The notes under the pieces: model-generated
Told to the model about the DNA's origin: nothing
What the model saw: only the letters and a program-made list of their open reading frames with translations
Database searches by the model: none
Made by a program: the position numbers and the translations under genes
Shown here: positions 9,022 through 18,451 of the stretch, in pieces
Numbering within the stretch: the first letter of the stretch is position 1
Layout: every line of letters begins with the position of its first letter
NCBI RefSeq assembly: GCF_013761005.1
Contig: NZ_JACDUS010000008.1
Coordinates: forward strand, 62,001-126,000
DNA length: 64,000 nt
DNA from: Desulfosalsimonas propionicica
GTDB taxonomy: Bacteria > Desulfobacterota > Desulfobacteria > Desulfobacterales > Desulfosalsimonadaceae
Reading direction: 5' to 3'

Positions 9022-10341
9022 TTACTTGCTTTCATCCGCGGTTTCGGCTTCCGCTTCCACTTCTTCGATGTTTGCATGATTAATAATAAGATCGATGACC
9101 TGTTTTTCAAGTAATGCATGCTTAAAACCGTCAAGGCGCTCGGGATGCTGCTTGTAATAGGACTTGATCATGTCTGCGGGCTGTCCGGTGGACTCGGCGA
9201 TTTTTTCATATTCCGGCTCCAGTTGGTCATCGGTGACCTCCAGATTTTCCTGCTCTATGATTTTGTTAAGCAGAAGATGCCGCCGTACCTGCTGTTCAGC
9301 CACTCCCCGGTACTGGGCTTCCATGTGCTCACGGGTCAGGCCAAGCTGCTCCATGGAAAGCCCGTTCTGGGAAAATTTCATTTCTGCATCCCGGATGATT
9401 TCATCCATTTCAGAGCGCACCAGAACTTCGGGAATTTCAAATTCTTCGGTGAGCAGTTGATTGAACATCTGTTCCTGCAGTTCCTGGTCTGTCCGCTTCT
9501 GGTAGCCCTGTTCCAAATGGCTTCGGATTTCGGCGCGGAGATCGGCAAGAGTTTCATATTCGCCAAAGTTTTTGGCCAATTCGTCGTCCACGGGCGGCAG
9601 GATTTCCTGGCGCAATTCCTTTAAAGTCACATGGTATGTGATTTCCTGCCCGGCCAGCTCGGGTTTTTGGTAATCTTCGGGAAATTGTACCGTAATTTCC
9701 TTTTCCTCGCCGGGCTGCATGCCCTCGATGGCCTTGTCGAAATCTTCGGGAAAACCCGATGCGCCCAGCTTGATGGTGTCATCGGTTGTCAGGGGAGCGT
9801 CGTCTGCGGGCTGGCCGTCTTTGAATCCCTGGTGATCAATGACAACATAATCATCCCTGACCACAGGGCGCTTTTCCTCCACGGGTTCATACCTGGCCAG
9901 ATGCTGGCGAAGACGCTCGATCTGGGAATCGATTTCGGATTCATCCACCCGGTAAACCGTTTTTTTCAGGTTCAGGCCCTTGTATTCCACCTCTGGCAGT
10001 TCGGGCTTGAGCTCCACTGTGGCCGCATATTTGTAGTCGCTTTCCGGGTCAAGATCCGGAGCATCCACATCCGAGGTTTCCAGCACCGTCAGGTCGGTCT
10101 CTTTTATGGCCTCGGGAAATGATTCCTGGACCAGTGAAGAGGCCACGTCTGCATGCACATCTTTTTTAAAGTGCCGCTCCAGCACGGAACGCGGGGCTTT
10201 GCCGGGACGATAGCCTTTGAGCTTTGCGGTTTTCTTGAGCTGCTTATAGGCTTCATCGAGTTTGTTGGTGACCTGCTGCCGGGGCAGCTCCACGTGGATT
10301 TTCTTTTTGACACTGCTTACGTCTTCTACTTTTACCTGCAT
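9022..10341 (-). CDS. tig: Trigger factor
   Basis: 439 residues. It is the ribosome-associated chaperone and peptidyl-prolyl isomerase acting on nascent chains. The N-terminal ribosome-binding domain contains the signature-like GYRPGKAPRSVLE (about residues 42-54). The FKBP-type PPIase domain spans about 150-245 (YVVIDHQGF to ITYHVTLKEL), followed by the long helical C-terminal chaperone domain. The C-terminus is rich in Glu/Ala. It heads the tig-clpP-clpX-lon chaperone/protease cluster, separated from clpP by the palindromic repeat. Confidence 0.96.
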   Translation of the reverse strand: MQVKVEDVSSVKKKIHVELPRQQVTNKLDEAYKQLKKTAKLKGYRPGKAPRSVLERHFKKDVHADVASSLVQESFPEAIKETDLTVLETSDVDAPDLDPESDYKYAATVELKPELPEVEYKGLNLKKTVYRVDESEIDSQIERLRQHLARYEPVEEKRPVVRDDYVVIDHQGFKDGQPADDAPLTTDDTIKLGASGFPEDFDKAIEGMQPGEEKEITVQFPEDYQKPELAGQEITYHVTLKELRQEILPPVDDELAKNFGEYETLADLRAEIRSHLEQGYQKRTDQELQEQMFNQLLTEEFEIPEVLVRSEMDEIIRDAEMKFSQNGLSMEQLGLTREHMEAQYRGVAEQQVRRHLLLNKIIEQENLEVTDDQLEPEYEKIAESTGQPADMIKSYYKQHPERLDGFKHALLEKQVIDLIINHANIEEVEAEAETADESK

Positions 10342-10413
10342 GATGGTCCTTTCCAGCCATATTGGGTCTGAGATTCTGTTCCCGCTTTTCCTGCGGGAAG
10401 AAAGTTATCGGAT

Positions 10414-10500
10414 TGGTGCGAGAGGGGAGACTCGAACTCCCACTCTTTTTCAAGAGCTGGATCCTAAGTCCAGTGCGTCTACCAGTTCCGCCACTCTCGC
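10414..10500 (-). tRNA. tRNA-Leu (UAG)
   Basis: Class II tRNA of 87 nt on the minus strand. The acceptor GCGAGAG pairs with CTCTCGC, the anticodon loop CTTAGGA contains TAG, there is a long variable arm (CTCTTGAAAAAGAG), and CCA is encoded. It lies upstream of and co-oriented with tig. Confidence 0.95.
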
Positions 10501-10653
10501 AAACATTTTTTCTTTATTTTCAGCGTTGGTTTCGGTAAACAGAATTGGCGGTCTGTCATTGACATCCATAGCATGCCGGAAGCGGGCATAAATATCCCGA
10601 CATCGGAGCCGAGGAAAGCCGCACAGGGTCCGGGCAAGTACCAACTATCCGAA

Positions 10654-10659
10654 ATTATA
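10654..10659 (-). promoter_or_regulatory. Possible -10 element for tRNA-Leu/tig
   Basis: A perfect TATAAT occurs on the minus strand about 155 bases upstream of tRNA-Leu in an AT-rich stretch. No good -35 hexamer is visible at 16-18 bases, so this is tentative. Confidence 0.3.
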
Positions 10660-10724
10660 GCATAATTAAAATGTGTATCATGTTAAAATAATATTAATTG
10701 CCCATAGTGTCAAGGAAAATTAAG

Positions 10725-11483
10725 GTGCAGAAAGATTCAAAAATCAATAAATCTTGCTGTTTTCAGCGCCACGGCTTTCTGACCGGCATGGTTTTTCTGC
10801 TGGTTATCGCGCTGCTTGTCTGCGGAAACTTCCGGGCCTCACCGGTTTGGTCCGCGGATATGCCGGTGGTGATCGTGGATCCCGGCCATGGGGGCAACGA
10901 TAAAGGAGGGCAGGGCCCGGGTGGCCAACTGGAAAAGCGGGTGTGCCTGGCGCTGGCCAAAAAGCTTGAAGCGGCCCTGGATGGCAGGGGGGCGCAGGTG
11001 ATTATGACCCGAACAGATGATTACGGGATTTCTGTTGATCAGCGGGCCTCTCTGGCCAACAGGCATCAGGGGGATGCGCTCATCAGCCTGCACACCGGGG
11101 CAAGCCGAAACTCAGCGGCCAACAAACACTGCATTTATTACGATCTGCCGCCCGGGGGGGATCAGGGGCCGGCAGCCGCGGATCATGACAGCACGATTGC
11201 CCGTAAATGGGACAGAATTCAGCGCAGGCATGTCCGGGCATCTGCTTTGCTGGCCGAAAGCCTGCGGGCGCAGGTCGATCAACTTGAAATGCCCGATGGT
11301 GCTGATGTGATGCAGGCTCCCATGGCCCTTCTCCACGGCCTGGACATGCCGGCGGTGATCTATGAAACCGGGTATATAACGCATCCGACAATGGCCGAAA
11401 AACTGGAAAACCAAGCCTATCTGGAGTCCCTGGCCCGGGCGCTGGCTGAGGGAACAATGAAATTTTTACGGGACAGTTCCTGA
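10725..11483 (+). CDS. N-acetylmuramoyl-L-alanine amidase (Amidase_3)
   Basis: A periplasmic zinc amidase that cleaves the bond between MurNAc and the stem peptide. The catalytic fold is clear: VVIVDPGHGGNDKG (first zinc His), a following Glu in QLEKRV, DALISLHTGAS (second His) and PAVIYETGYITH with the catalytic Glu. A basic N-terminus and a hydrophobic segment before SADMPVV act as a signal peptide. The frame opens at a TTG (10698), but GTG at 10725 has an AAGGA at 8 bases, so I use it. No LysM or AMIN domain is attached. It stands alone on the plus strand. Confidence 0.85.
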   Translation: MQKDSKINKSCCFQRHGFLTGMVFLLVIALLVCGNFRASPVWSADMPVVIVDPGHGGNDKGGQGPGGQLEKRVCLALAKKLEAALDGRGAQVIMTRTDDYGISVDQRASLANRHQGDALISLHTGASRNSAANKHCIYYDLPPGGDQGPAAADHDSTIARKWDRIQRRHVRASALLAESLRAQVDQLEMPDGADVMQAPMALLHGLDMPAVIYETGYITHPTMAEKLENQAYLESLARALAEGTMKFLRDSS

Positions 11484-11555
11484 AAACCACACCATGTTGT
11501 TTTCTTTGCCTTGCATGCCGGGCAAAAGGGTGGTAAAACGGCGCCAATAATTTTT

Positions 11556-11632
11556 CGGGGCGTAGCGCAGCCTGGCAGCGCGCCTGCTTTGGGAGCAGGA
11601 AGTCGCAGGTTCAAATCCTGCCGCCCCGACCA
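11556..11632 (+). tRNA. tRNA-Pro (UGG)
   Basis: 77 nt. The acceptor CGGGGCG pairs with CGCCCCG, the anticodon loop TTTGGGA contains TGG, the T arm is GGTTCAAATCC, and CCA is encoded. It ends 10 bases before the convergent UDP-xylose synthase gene. Confidence 0.96.
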
Positions 11633-11642
11633 ATCAATCCTG

Positions 11643-12605
11643 TTATTCCTGCCCTGCCAGTTCGGAGAAGTATTGAATAGTGCGCGAAAGCCCGGTGTCC
11701 AAATCTGTTGCGGCCTGCCAGTTTAAAAGCTGCCGGGCTTTTGTGGTGTCGGGCCGGCGGCGGGCAGGATCGTTTTCCGGCAGGGGCGCAAACACAATGC
11801 CGGCCTTTGTTTTGGTCATTTCCACAATTTTTTCTGCCAGGGCAAGGATCGGGGTTTCCTGAGGGTTGCCCAGGTTCACCGGTCCGGTGGTTCCGGCCGG
11901 GGTGTCCATCATGGCCATGAGCCCTTCGACCATGTCATCCACATAGCAGAAAGACCGGGTCTGGCTGCCGTCGCCGTAGATGGTGATGTCTTTTCCAAAA
12001 AGGGCCTGGAGCACAAAATTGCTCACCACCCGGCCGTCGTCCGGGTGCATCCGCGGACCATAAGTGTTAAAGATCCGCACCACCTTGATATCCACCTGAT
12101 GCTGGCGGAAATAATCGAAAAACAGAGTTTCCGCGCATCGTTTGCCTTCATCGTAACAGGATCTCGGTCCGATGGGGTTGGTGTTGCCCCAGTAGTCCTC
12201 TGTTTGGGGATGCACATGGGGATCGCCGTAAACCTCGCTGGTGGATGCCTGCAGGATTCTGGCCTTCAGGCGCTTGGCCAGGCCCAGTACGTTAATGGCG
12301 CCGTGCACAATGGTTTTCACCGTCTGTACCGGGTCCAGCTGATAGTGGATCGGAGAGGCGGGTGCAGCCAGGTTGTAGATTTCATCGACTTCCACGTAAA
12401 GCGGGAAGGTGATGTCATGGCGCATCAGTTCAAAATAGGGGTTGTGGATCAGATGGGCGATGTTGGCCTTTCGGCTGGTGTAGAAATTGTCCGCGCAGAT
12501 GACCTCATGGCCCTTGTCCAGGAGACGTTCGCACAGATGAGACCCGATAAAACCGGCACCGCCGGTCACCAGGATCCGCTTTTTGCTGAATCGGGTAATG
12601 GACAT
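11643..12605 (-). CDS. UDP-glucuronate decarboxylase (UDP-xylose synthase) family
   Basis: 320 residues, an extended short-chain dehydrogenase/reductase. The N-terminal NAD-binding glycine motif is [10 protein letters not shown] and the catalytic YxxxK is in SCYDEGKR; the segments [12 protein letters not shown] and STSEVYGDP match UDP-xylose synthases, which convert UDP-glucuronate to UDP-xylose for envelope polysaccharide. It is cytoplasmic, with no membrane domain. Other nucleotide-sugar genes (manC, kdsD) are in the window but not adjacent. It could alternatively be a related nucleotide-sugar epimerase. Confidence 0.85.
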   Translation of the reverse strand: MSITRFSKKRILVTGGAGFIGSHLCERLLDKGHEVICADNFYTSRKANIAHLIHNPYFELMRHDITFPLYVEVDEIYNLAAPASPIHYQLDPVQTVKTIVHGAINVLGLAKRLKARILQASTSEVYGDPHVHPQTEDYWGNTNPIGPRSCYDEGKRCAETLFFDYFRQHQVDIKVVRIFNTYGPRMHPDDGRVVSNFVLQALFGKDITIYGDGSQTRSFCYVDDMVEGLMAMMDTPAGTTGPVNLGNPQETPILALAEKIVEMTKTKAGIVFAPLPENDPARRRPDTTKARQLLNWQAATDLDTGLSRTIQYFSELAGQE

Positions 12606-12921
12606 GAAAAAAATTCCGGTGCGGAGTGAATACCACAGGGCCGGTGTTTACCGGCCGTCCATGCGCTGTTTTCGTGTGCTAAAATGCCCTGAGGGCATTG
12701 TCTTTTCCTTTAACAAATCCCTAAGAGAATTTCAAACAAAATTGCCGCGCTTATCAATGGCTTCGGCCAGTGGCTTTTTTCCGCCCGGGCCCCTGCGCCT
12801 TGCTGCTTCGCCCTTGTTGTGCTATGACGGCAGACAAACAATTTGCCGAAAATTTTGTAAGCGCCATTCATTATTTTAAACAAAACCCGGTTGGAAAGTG
12901 AAATTTGGATCAGCGCCTGTC
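12606..12921. other. Divergent intergenic region, no gene seen
   Basis: It lies between the UDP-xylose synthase gene and lnt. It holds two short inverted repeats: GGCCGGT...ACCGGCC near 12640-12656 and AATGCCC-TGA-GGGCATT at 12683-12699. No convincing promoter hexamers or reading frame are seen. Confidence 0.4.
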
Positions 12922-14505
12922 ATGAAACTGAGCCCGGAAAAAAGCGTTTCCCTGTTTTTCTGCATTGCCGCAGGTGTGGTGCTGGCCTGCGCATTTGACA
13001 AAACCGGTGCCGGCTTTGCCGCCTGGTTTGCCCCGGGACTTTTGCTGGTCGGCATTTGCCGGGTCAGCGGGCGCACGGCTTTTCTTTTTGGATTGCTTGC
13101 CGGATTTGTGCATTATCTGCTGCTTTTGTACTGGCTGGTGCCCACCATGCATCGCTACGGACCCATGTCCGTCTGGCTGAGCTTTTTTGCCCTTCTGTTA
13201 CTGGCGTTTTACCTGGCCCTGTACACGGGGGTGTTTGCCTGGGCTGTTACGCTTGTGCCTGTGCGGCCGGTTTTTCTGGTGGTCTGGGTCCCGGTGTGCT
13301 GGGTGGCTCTGGAATATGCCAAAACCTTTTTGTTTACCGGTTTTCCATGGGGGCTTGCGGGCTACAGCCAGTATCGGTATCCGGTTCTGATCCAGTCCGC
13401 GGATTTGTTTGGTGTCTACGGCGTGTCTTTTTTTGTCTGCGCGGTGAGCGCGGGGCTTTTTCTTTTTTTCATGCATTTATTCCATGGCCGCTGGCAAAAT
13501 CGCCTGGTTGGCCAGGGTGCAGCTGTTGCCGGTCTGCTCATTACAGCAGGCCTTTTTTTTGCCAATGGCGGATACGGGATGTTTCGGCTCTCAGAACAGG
13601 ATGCAGCAGGCAAGCCTTCCAGTCAGCTGCGCGTATCCGTGATCCAGGCAAACATCGAGCAGTCTCTGAAATGGGATGACGCCTATGTGGAGGCGATTTT
13701 AGACAAATATATCCGGCTTTCGCTCAGCGCTGCCGAAAAACAGCCTGATCTGGTTGTCTGGCCTGAAACCGCGGTGCCGTTTTACTTTTTCAATGATGCC
13801 AAGCGCACCCGGCGGGTTCTGGACATGGCAGAGCGGATGAAAAAGCCTTTGCTGGCCGGCGCGCCCGCCTATGAGCGCCGGGAGGACAGCGGCGGGCTGG
13901 ATTTGTTTAACAGCGCCTATCTCATTGATCACCGGGGACGGGTGAAGGGCCGGTATGACAAGGTTCACCTGGTGCCGTTTGGCGAATATGTGCCCCTGAA
14001 AAAATGGCTGCCGTTTGTGGGCAAAATCGTGCCCGAAACCGGCGATTTTTCTTCAGGCCGGCCCGGGCGGCTGCTTTCGGCCGGAAATGCGGATATGGGC
14101 GTGCAGATCTGCTATGAAATCATCTTTCCCCATCTTTCGGCGGCCATGGTCCGTGCCGGGGCCGATATTTTGGTCAATATCACCAATGATGCCTGGTTCG
14201 GCAACACTTCCGCGCCGTTTCAACATTTTTCCATGGCCGTGTTCCGGGCCGTGGAAAACCGCAGGCCGGTGGTGCGGGCGGCCAACACCGGCATCAGCGG
14301 CTTTATTGATCCGGCCGGCCGTATCCGGGCGTCTTCTGCGGTTTTTCAAACCACGAGTCTGACCCGGGACGTGGCGCCGGCCGAAGGCAAAGTGGGATTT
14401 TATACCCGCTACCCCCATTTGCTGCCGGGCTTTTGTTCGGCCGCAGCCCTGGTTTTCCTCCTGGCCGGCCTGAGAAAAGGCTTGAGAACCCGCCGGGCTT
14501 CCTGA
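12922..14505 (+). CDS. lnt: Apolipoprotein N-acyltransferase
   Basis: An inner-membrane enzyme that adds the third acyl chain to lipoproteins. The N-terminal half has several hydrophobic helices (residues about 8-220). The C-terminal nitrilase-like domain carries the triad: Glu in VVWPETAVPF, Lys in YDKVHLVPFGEY and Cys in VQICYEIIFP, plus the family motif NITNDAWFG. A last hydrophobic helix is near the end. The open frame extends to a GTG at 12898; I use the ATG at 12922 (MKLSPEK). It precedes prfB by about 108 bases. Confidence 0.93.
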   Translation: MKLSPEKSVSLFFCIAAGVVLACAFDKTGAGFAAWFAPGLLLVGICRVSGRTAFLFGLLAGFVHYLLLLYWLVPTMHRYGPMSVWLSFFALLLLAFYLALYTGVFAWAVTLVPVRPVFLVVWVPVCWVALEYAKTFLFTGFPWGLAGYSQYRYPVLIQSADLFGVYGVSFFVCAVSAGLFLFFMHLFHGRWQNRLVGQGAAVAGLLITAGLFFANGGYGMFRLSEQDAAGKPSSQLRVSVIQANIEQSLKWDDAYVEAILDKYIRLSLSAAEKQPDLVVWPETAVPFYFFNDAKRTRRVLDMAERMKKPLLAGAPAYERREDSGGLDLFNSAYLIDHRGRVKGRYDKVHLVPFGEYVPLKKWLPFVGKIVPETGDFSSGRPGRLLSAGNADMGVQICYEIIFPHLSAAMVRAGADILVNITNDAWFGNTSAPFQHFSMAVFRAVENRRPVVRAANTGISGFIDPAGRIRASSAVFQTTSLTRDVAPAEGKVGFYTRYPHLLPGFCSAAALVFLLAGLRKGLRTRRAS

Positions 14506-14555
14506 TAAAGTCTATAAATCGATTTTTTACGAGCGCGTCAACCATGAGGGATGAA

Positions 14556-14579
14556 AAATCGCCCCGCAGCGGGGTTTTG
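14556..14579 (+). terminator. Weak hairpin with T-run after lnt
   Basis: CCCCG-CAG-CGGGG (14562-14574) is followed by TTTT and flanked by A-rich sequence upstream. It could be a weak terminator for lnt or part of the prfB leader. Confidence 0.35.
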
Positions 14580-14613
14580 TATCTTTTGCCGCAAAATCAA
14601 GGAGGAAACAGCC

Positions 14614-15742
14614 ATGTCTGAGGAGCTTAAATCCACGGTAAATGAATTGTATGAAAAAATCGATCAGTTAAAGGGGTATCTTTGACATACCGGAAACGCA
14701 GCGGCGCCTGGCGGAAATCGAAAGCCTTCTGGCCGCCGAGGACTTCTGGAATGATCCGGACAATGCCAGAAAGATCCTTCAGGAGCGTTCCCGTTTAAGC
14801 CAGCGCATGGAAAGATGGCAAAACCTGTACAAGGAGATCGAAGACTGCGGCGTGCTTCTGGAACTGGCCGAAGAAGAAGAGGACCCATCATCTCTGGCAG
14901 AGGTGCGCCGTCAGGCTGAGAAACTGGAACAACAGATTCGCCGGTTTTCCGTGGACATGATGCTAAGCGGCACAGATGACAGCCGCAATGCCATCGTATC
15001 CATTAATGCCGGCGCCGGCGGCACCGAGGCCCAGGACTGGGCCGAGATGCTGTTTCGCATGTACACCCGGTGGTGCGAGGAAAAGGGCTATGCCATTGAT
15101 ATCATGGATTTGCAGCCCGGAGACGAAGCCGGCATCAAGAGCGTGACCTTTACCGCCAAAGGGGAAAACGCCTTTGGCTATCTCAAGGTGGAAACCGGCG
15201 TGCACCGGCTGGTGCGGATATCGCCTTTTAACGCCAGCGGCAAGCGGCACACCTCCTTTGCATCGGTGTTTGTCTACCCGGAAATCGATGACGAGATCGT
15301 GGTGGATATTGATGAAAACGATCTTCGGGTGGATACGTTCCGGGCCAGCGGCGCAGGCGGCCAGCACGTAAACAAGACCAGCAGCGCCGTGCGCATCACC
15401 CATCAGCCAACAGGCATTGTGGTGCAGTGCCAGCAGGAAAAATCCCAGCTTCGAAACCGGGAACTGGCCATGCGGGTGCTGCGGGCCAGACTTTACCAAC
15501 TGGAGCAGGAAAAGCAGGAGCGCAAGATGCAGGCCATCCATGAGGGCAAGGGAGAGATCGCCTGGGGCAATCAGATCCGCTCCTATGTGCTCCATCCTTA
15601 TCAGATGGTCAAGGATCACAGGATCAACATGGATGTGGGCAATGTCAACGCGGTGCTAGACGGCTGGATTGACCCGTTTATCGAGGCCGTGCTTTTGTCC
15701 GGCGTGCAGCAAAACGCCTCTGCGGTCAATGAACCCGCTTGA
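14614..15742 (+). CDS. prfB: Peptide chain release factor 2, programmed +1 frameshift
   Basis: RF2 releases peptides at UGA and UAA. Translation starts at the ATG at 14614 behind AAGGAGGA and reaches an in-frame CTT TGA C at 14680-14686. It must then shift +1 to continue in the frame that ends at 15742. The internal SD-like AAGGGG (14671-14676) just before the slip site is the usual stimulator. After the shift the product has about 375 residues, normal for RF2. The stop-codon recognition motif SPF is in VRISPFNASGKRH and the catalytic GGQ is in ASGAGGQHVNKT. The gene is intact, not a pseudogene. Confidence 0.95.
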
Positions 15743-16280
15743 TCTCATCGGCGTCTATTACCGGCCCGGGACCCTGGCTTACCGGGTGCTGACCGCCCAC
15801 AGTACGGCCGTGGCCAAAGCCGCCCTGACCGTGGCCCAACGGGTGGCGCACCTGGCACCGGATACAGGGTTTATCCAAGAGGCGGCCATGCTGCACGATA
15901 TCGGCATCTGCCGGGTCAATGCCCCGGAAATCGGATGTTTCGGTGCATATTCCTATGTCTGCCACGGGTGGCTGGGCGCGCAGATACTGGAAAGCCACGG
16001 TCTGCCGGCCCATGCCCGGGTATGTGAACGCCACGTGGGCGTGGGGCTTTCCGCAGAAGATATTGCCCGACAGCAGCTTGCCCTGCCGGTGCGCGACATG
16101 CTGCCTGAAACCCTGGAAGAGCAGATCATCTGTTTTGCGGATCTGTTTTTCTCCAAGATGCCCCCGCCTGACGGTACCCGAAAGGACCCGGCTGCAGTGG
16201 CCGCCTCCCTGGAGCCCTGGGGGCCTGAGAAAACCGGGCGTTTTAAGCACTGGCAGCAAATTTTCGGCGCCCGCGTGTAG
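15729..16280 (+). CDS. HD-domain phosphohydrolase-like protein
   Basis: 183 residues. The HD signature is visible as an early His (LTAHSTAVAKAAL) and the MLHDIGI pair, with a later His (CERHVGVG) and Asp (CFADLFFSK) as further metal ligands. It is probably a cytoplasmic metal-dependent phosphohydrolase; the substrate is unknown. The start at 15729 lies within the end of prfB, overlapping it by 14 bases, so the two are probably translationally coupled; the open frame extends further up but inside prfB. Confidence 0.75.
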   Translation: MNPLDLIGVYYRPGTLAYRVLTAHSTAVAKAALTVAQRVAHLAPDTGFIQEAAMLHDIGICRVNAPEIGCFGAYSYVCHGWLGAQILESHGLPAHARVCERHVGVGLSAEDIARQQLALPVRDMLPETLEEQIICFADLFFSKMPPPDGTRKDPAAVAASLEPWGPEKTGRFKHWQQIFGARV

Positions 16281-16318
16281 AAGCGGCAGCCGTGTTTTGT
16301 CAAATTCGTGGGAGTGCT

Positions 16319-17914
16319 TTGAAAAATACGAGAATCGATCTGCGGTTTTACTTTATTACCGATGACGGCACCTCAGGATCCGGGCCCCTGGAGCAGGCGA
16401 AAATTGCCATAGCAGCCGGGGCCACGGTTGTCCAGTACCGCAACAAGGCTTTTTCCGACCCGGATTTCAATGAAGCCCAAGCCATTGCCCAAATGTGTGC
16501 CATCCATGGGGTGAGATTTATCGTTAATGACGACATGATCCTGGCCCGGGCCCTGGGTGCTGACGGGGTGCATCTGGGCCAGCAGGACGCCGATCCGGCC
16601 CTTGCCCGGCAGATTCTGGGCCCTGGAGCCGTTGTGGGCGTTTCTGCTGCCAACCTTGAAGAGCTTGCGCGGACCGATACAGCCCCGTGCGATTATCTGG
16701 GAACCGGGCCGGTATTTGCCACGGGGACCAAGGCGGATGCCGGAGAGGCCATCGGTTTACACGGCCTTTCCGAAGTGGTCCGCCGGTCCGGTCTTCCTGT
16801 TGTGGCCATTGGCGGCATTTTTCCGGAATCTGTGGAAGCGTGCATGGAAAGCGGGGCAGACGGGGTGGCGGTGATCAGCGCCATAACCCGGGCAGATGAT
16901 CCCGCAGCTGCAGCTGCCCGCTTTGCCGCAGCCTGCGGCACCCGGCCCCGGGTTTTGCAGACGCCCTGGCAGGACGAGTTTTTACTGATCGACCAGATTC
17001 TGGGACAGCCGGGCGATGGCCGAGACCCGCAAGGGCTGCTTCAGGTGGGCGCAGGTGATGACGCGGCTCTGCTTGCCGATATCGCCAGACCCGTGATCAC
17101 CACCGATACCCAGCACGAAAACATTCATTTCCGCCGGTTTTGGCAGAGCTTCTTTGAGATCGGATACAAGGCCGCAGAAACCGCCTTCAGCGATCTGGCC
17201 GCCTGCTACGCCCGGCCCCTGGCGCTATTTGTCAACCTGTCACTGCCGGCTACGGTTTCCCGGGAAAATGTCACGGAAATTTATCAGGGCATCCGTAAAT
17301 CCCTTGCCGCCTGTGGCGCGGTGCTTGGCGGCGGCAACGTGTCTTCCGGGCAAGATCTGGCCATTGACATGTTTGCTGTGGGATCCGGCCACGGCCGTAT
17401 TTTTCCCGTACGCTCGGCTGCCCGGCCCGGCTTTGGGCTTTATGTCACCGGCCCCCTGGGCCGGGCCAGAGCCGGGCTGGAGTGCCTGATGCAGGGCGAT
17501 TTTGCTTTTCCCGGCCTGGTTGAGGCGTTCAAATACCCCATGGCCCGGTTTGATGCAGCCGCGGTGCTGGCAGACCACCGGGTGGCCTGTGTCATGGATA
17601 TCAGCGACGGACTGGCCGGAGATGTGGGCCATCTGGCCCAAGCCTCGGGGATCACCGCGGTCCTGGACCTTTGCCGGGCGCCGGCAGACCCGGAGTTTGC
17701 TTCTTTTTGCGAAAAATACCAAAAGCCGCCCGCAGATGTCATGGCCGAGGGCGGAGAGGATTATGAGCTGTTGTTTGCCTGCCCGCCGGAAGTGTTTGCC
17801 GCCATTGGCCGAAAGCTTCCCGGCGCCTTTTGCGTGGGCACCTGCCGGGCTTATAATGGCGAATCGGTCAGGGGGCTGCCCGAGGCAATTGAGAGCTTCG
17901 GCCATACAGCTTAA
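16319..17914 (+). CDS. ThiE-ThiL fusion (thiamine phosphate synthase / thiamine-monophosphate kinase)
   Basis: About 531 residues with two complete-looking enzymes. Residues about 1-205 are ThiE: VVQYRNKAF, FIVNDDMILA, DGVHLGQQD, YLGTGPVFATGTK and VAIGGIFPE, which join HMP-PP and thiazole phosphate to TMP. Residues about 220-531 are ThiL: the ATP/Mg Asp motif GAGDDAALL, TTDTQHENIHF, NLSLPATV, GGNVSS and MDISDGLAGD, which phosphorylates TMP to TPP. They would thus do the last two steps of thiamine diphosphate synthesis. The frame opens at a GTG (16292); I prefer TTG at 16319, which has GGGAG upstream. ThiL homologues normally stand alone. Confidence 0.85.
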   Translation: MKNTRIDLRFYFITDDGTSGSGPLEQAKIAIAAGATVVQYRNKAFSDPDFNEAQAIAQMCAIHGVRFIVNDDMILARALGADGVHLGQQDADPALARQILGPGAVVGVSAANLEELARTDTAPCDYLGTGPVFATGTKADAGEAIGLHGLSEVVRRSGLPVVAIGGIFPESVEACMESGADGVAVISAITRADDPAAAAARFAAACGTRPRVLQTPWQDEFLLIDQILGQPGDGRDPQGLLQVGAGDDAALLADIARPVITTDTQHENIHFRRFWQSFFEIGYKAAETAFSDLAACYARPLALFVNLSLPATVSRENVTEIYQGIRKSLAACGAVLGGGNVSSGQDLAIDMFAVGSGHGRIFPVRSAARPGFGLYVTGPLGRARAGLECLMQGDFAFPGLVEAFKYPMARFDAAAVLADHRVACVMDISDGLAGDVGHLAQASGITAVLDLCRAPADPEFASFCEKYQKPPADVMAEGGEDYELLFACPPEVFAAIGRKLPGAFCVGTCRAYNGESVRGLPEAIESFGHTA

Positions 17915-17937
17915 AAAACCGCCATGGAGATCAATTC

Positions 17938-18381
17938 ATGAAATATTCAGAGGCATCACTTGGCCGGGTGTTTGTGATTCGGCTCGAAGACGGCGATATT
18001 GTCCATGAGGCCATTGAAGCCTTTGCTTCGGAAAACGGGATCACAGCCGCAGCCATCATCATCCTGGGCGGGGCGGACAAGGACAGCCGTCTGGTGGTGG
18101 GGCCTGAAAACGGCCGGACCGCGCAGATCACCCCCATGACCCATCTGCTTGAAGCGGTGCACGAGGCTGCTGGCACGGGTACGATTTTTCCCGATCAAGC
18201 GGGCAAACCCGTGGTGCATTTGCACATGGCCTGCGGCCGGGGGCAAAGCTGCGTGACCGGGTGCGTGCGCACAGGGGTGAAGGTCTGGCAGGTTATGGAA
18301 GCCGTGGTCATCGAGATTGCCGGCACAGATGCCCGGCGTTTGCCGGATGCTGCAACAGGTTTTGAATTGCTTTGTCCGTGA
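17938..18381 (+). CDS. PPC/DUF296-domain protein
   Basis: 147 residues, a single PPC (plant and prokaryote conserved, DUF296) domain. Typical signatures are FVIRLEDGD, a central AAIIILGGAD and a VVHLHMACGR segment with histidines, as expected of the trimeric family. Bacterial members are cytoplasmic and often described as DNA-binding-like, but their function is largely unknown. It lies 23 bases after thiEL and 70 bases before manC on the same strand. Confidence 0.8.
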   Translation: MKYSEASLGRVFVIRLEDGDIVHEAIEAFASENGITAAAIIILGGADKDSRLVVGPENGRTAQITPMTHLLEAVHEAAGTGTIFPDQAGKPVVHLHMACGRGQSCVTGCVRTGVKVWQVMEAVVIEIAGTDARRLPDAATGFELLCP

Positions 18382-18451
18382 TCAAAATGATCACAAAGCA
18401 AAGAAATCAACCTTATTTGCGAAACCATCCTGAAAAAGGAGGCCTGCGTTT

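Noticed and set aside
14614-14685. prfB as a frameshifted pseudogene
   Set aside because: The slip site CTT TGA C and the internal SD match the programmed RF2 frameshift, and the rest of the gene is intact.
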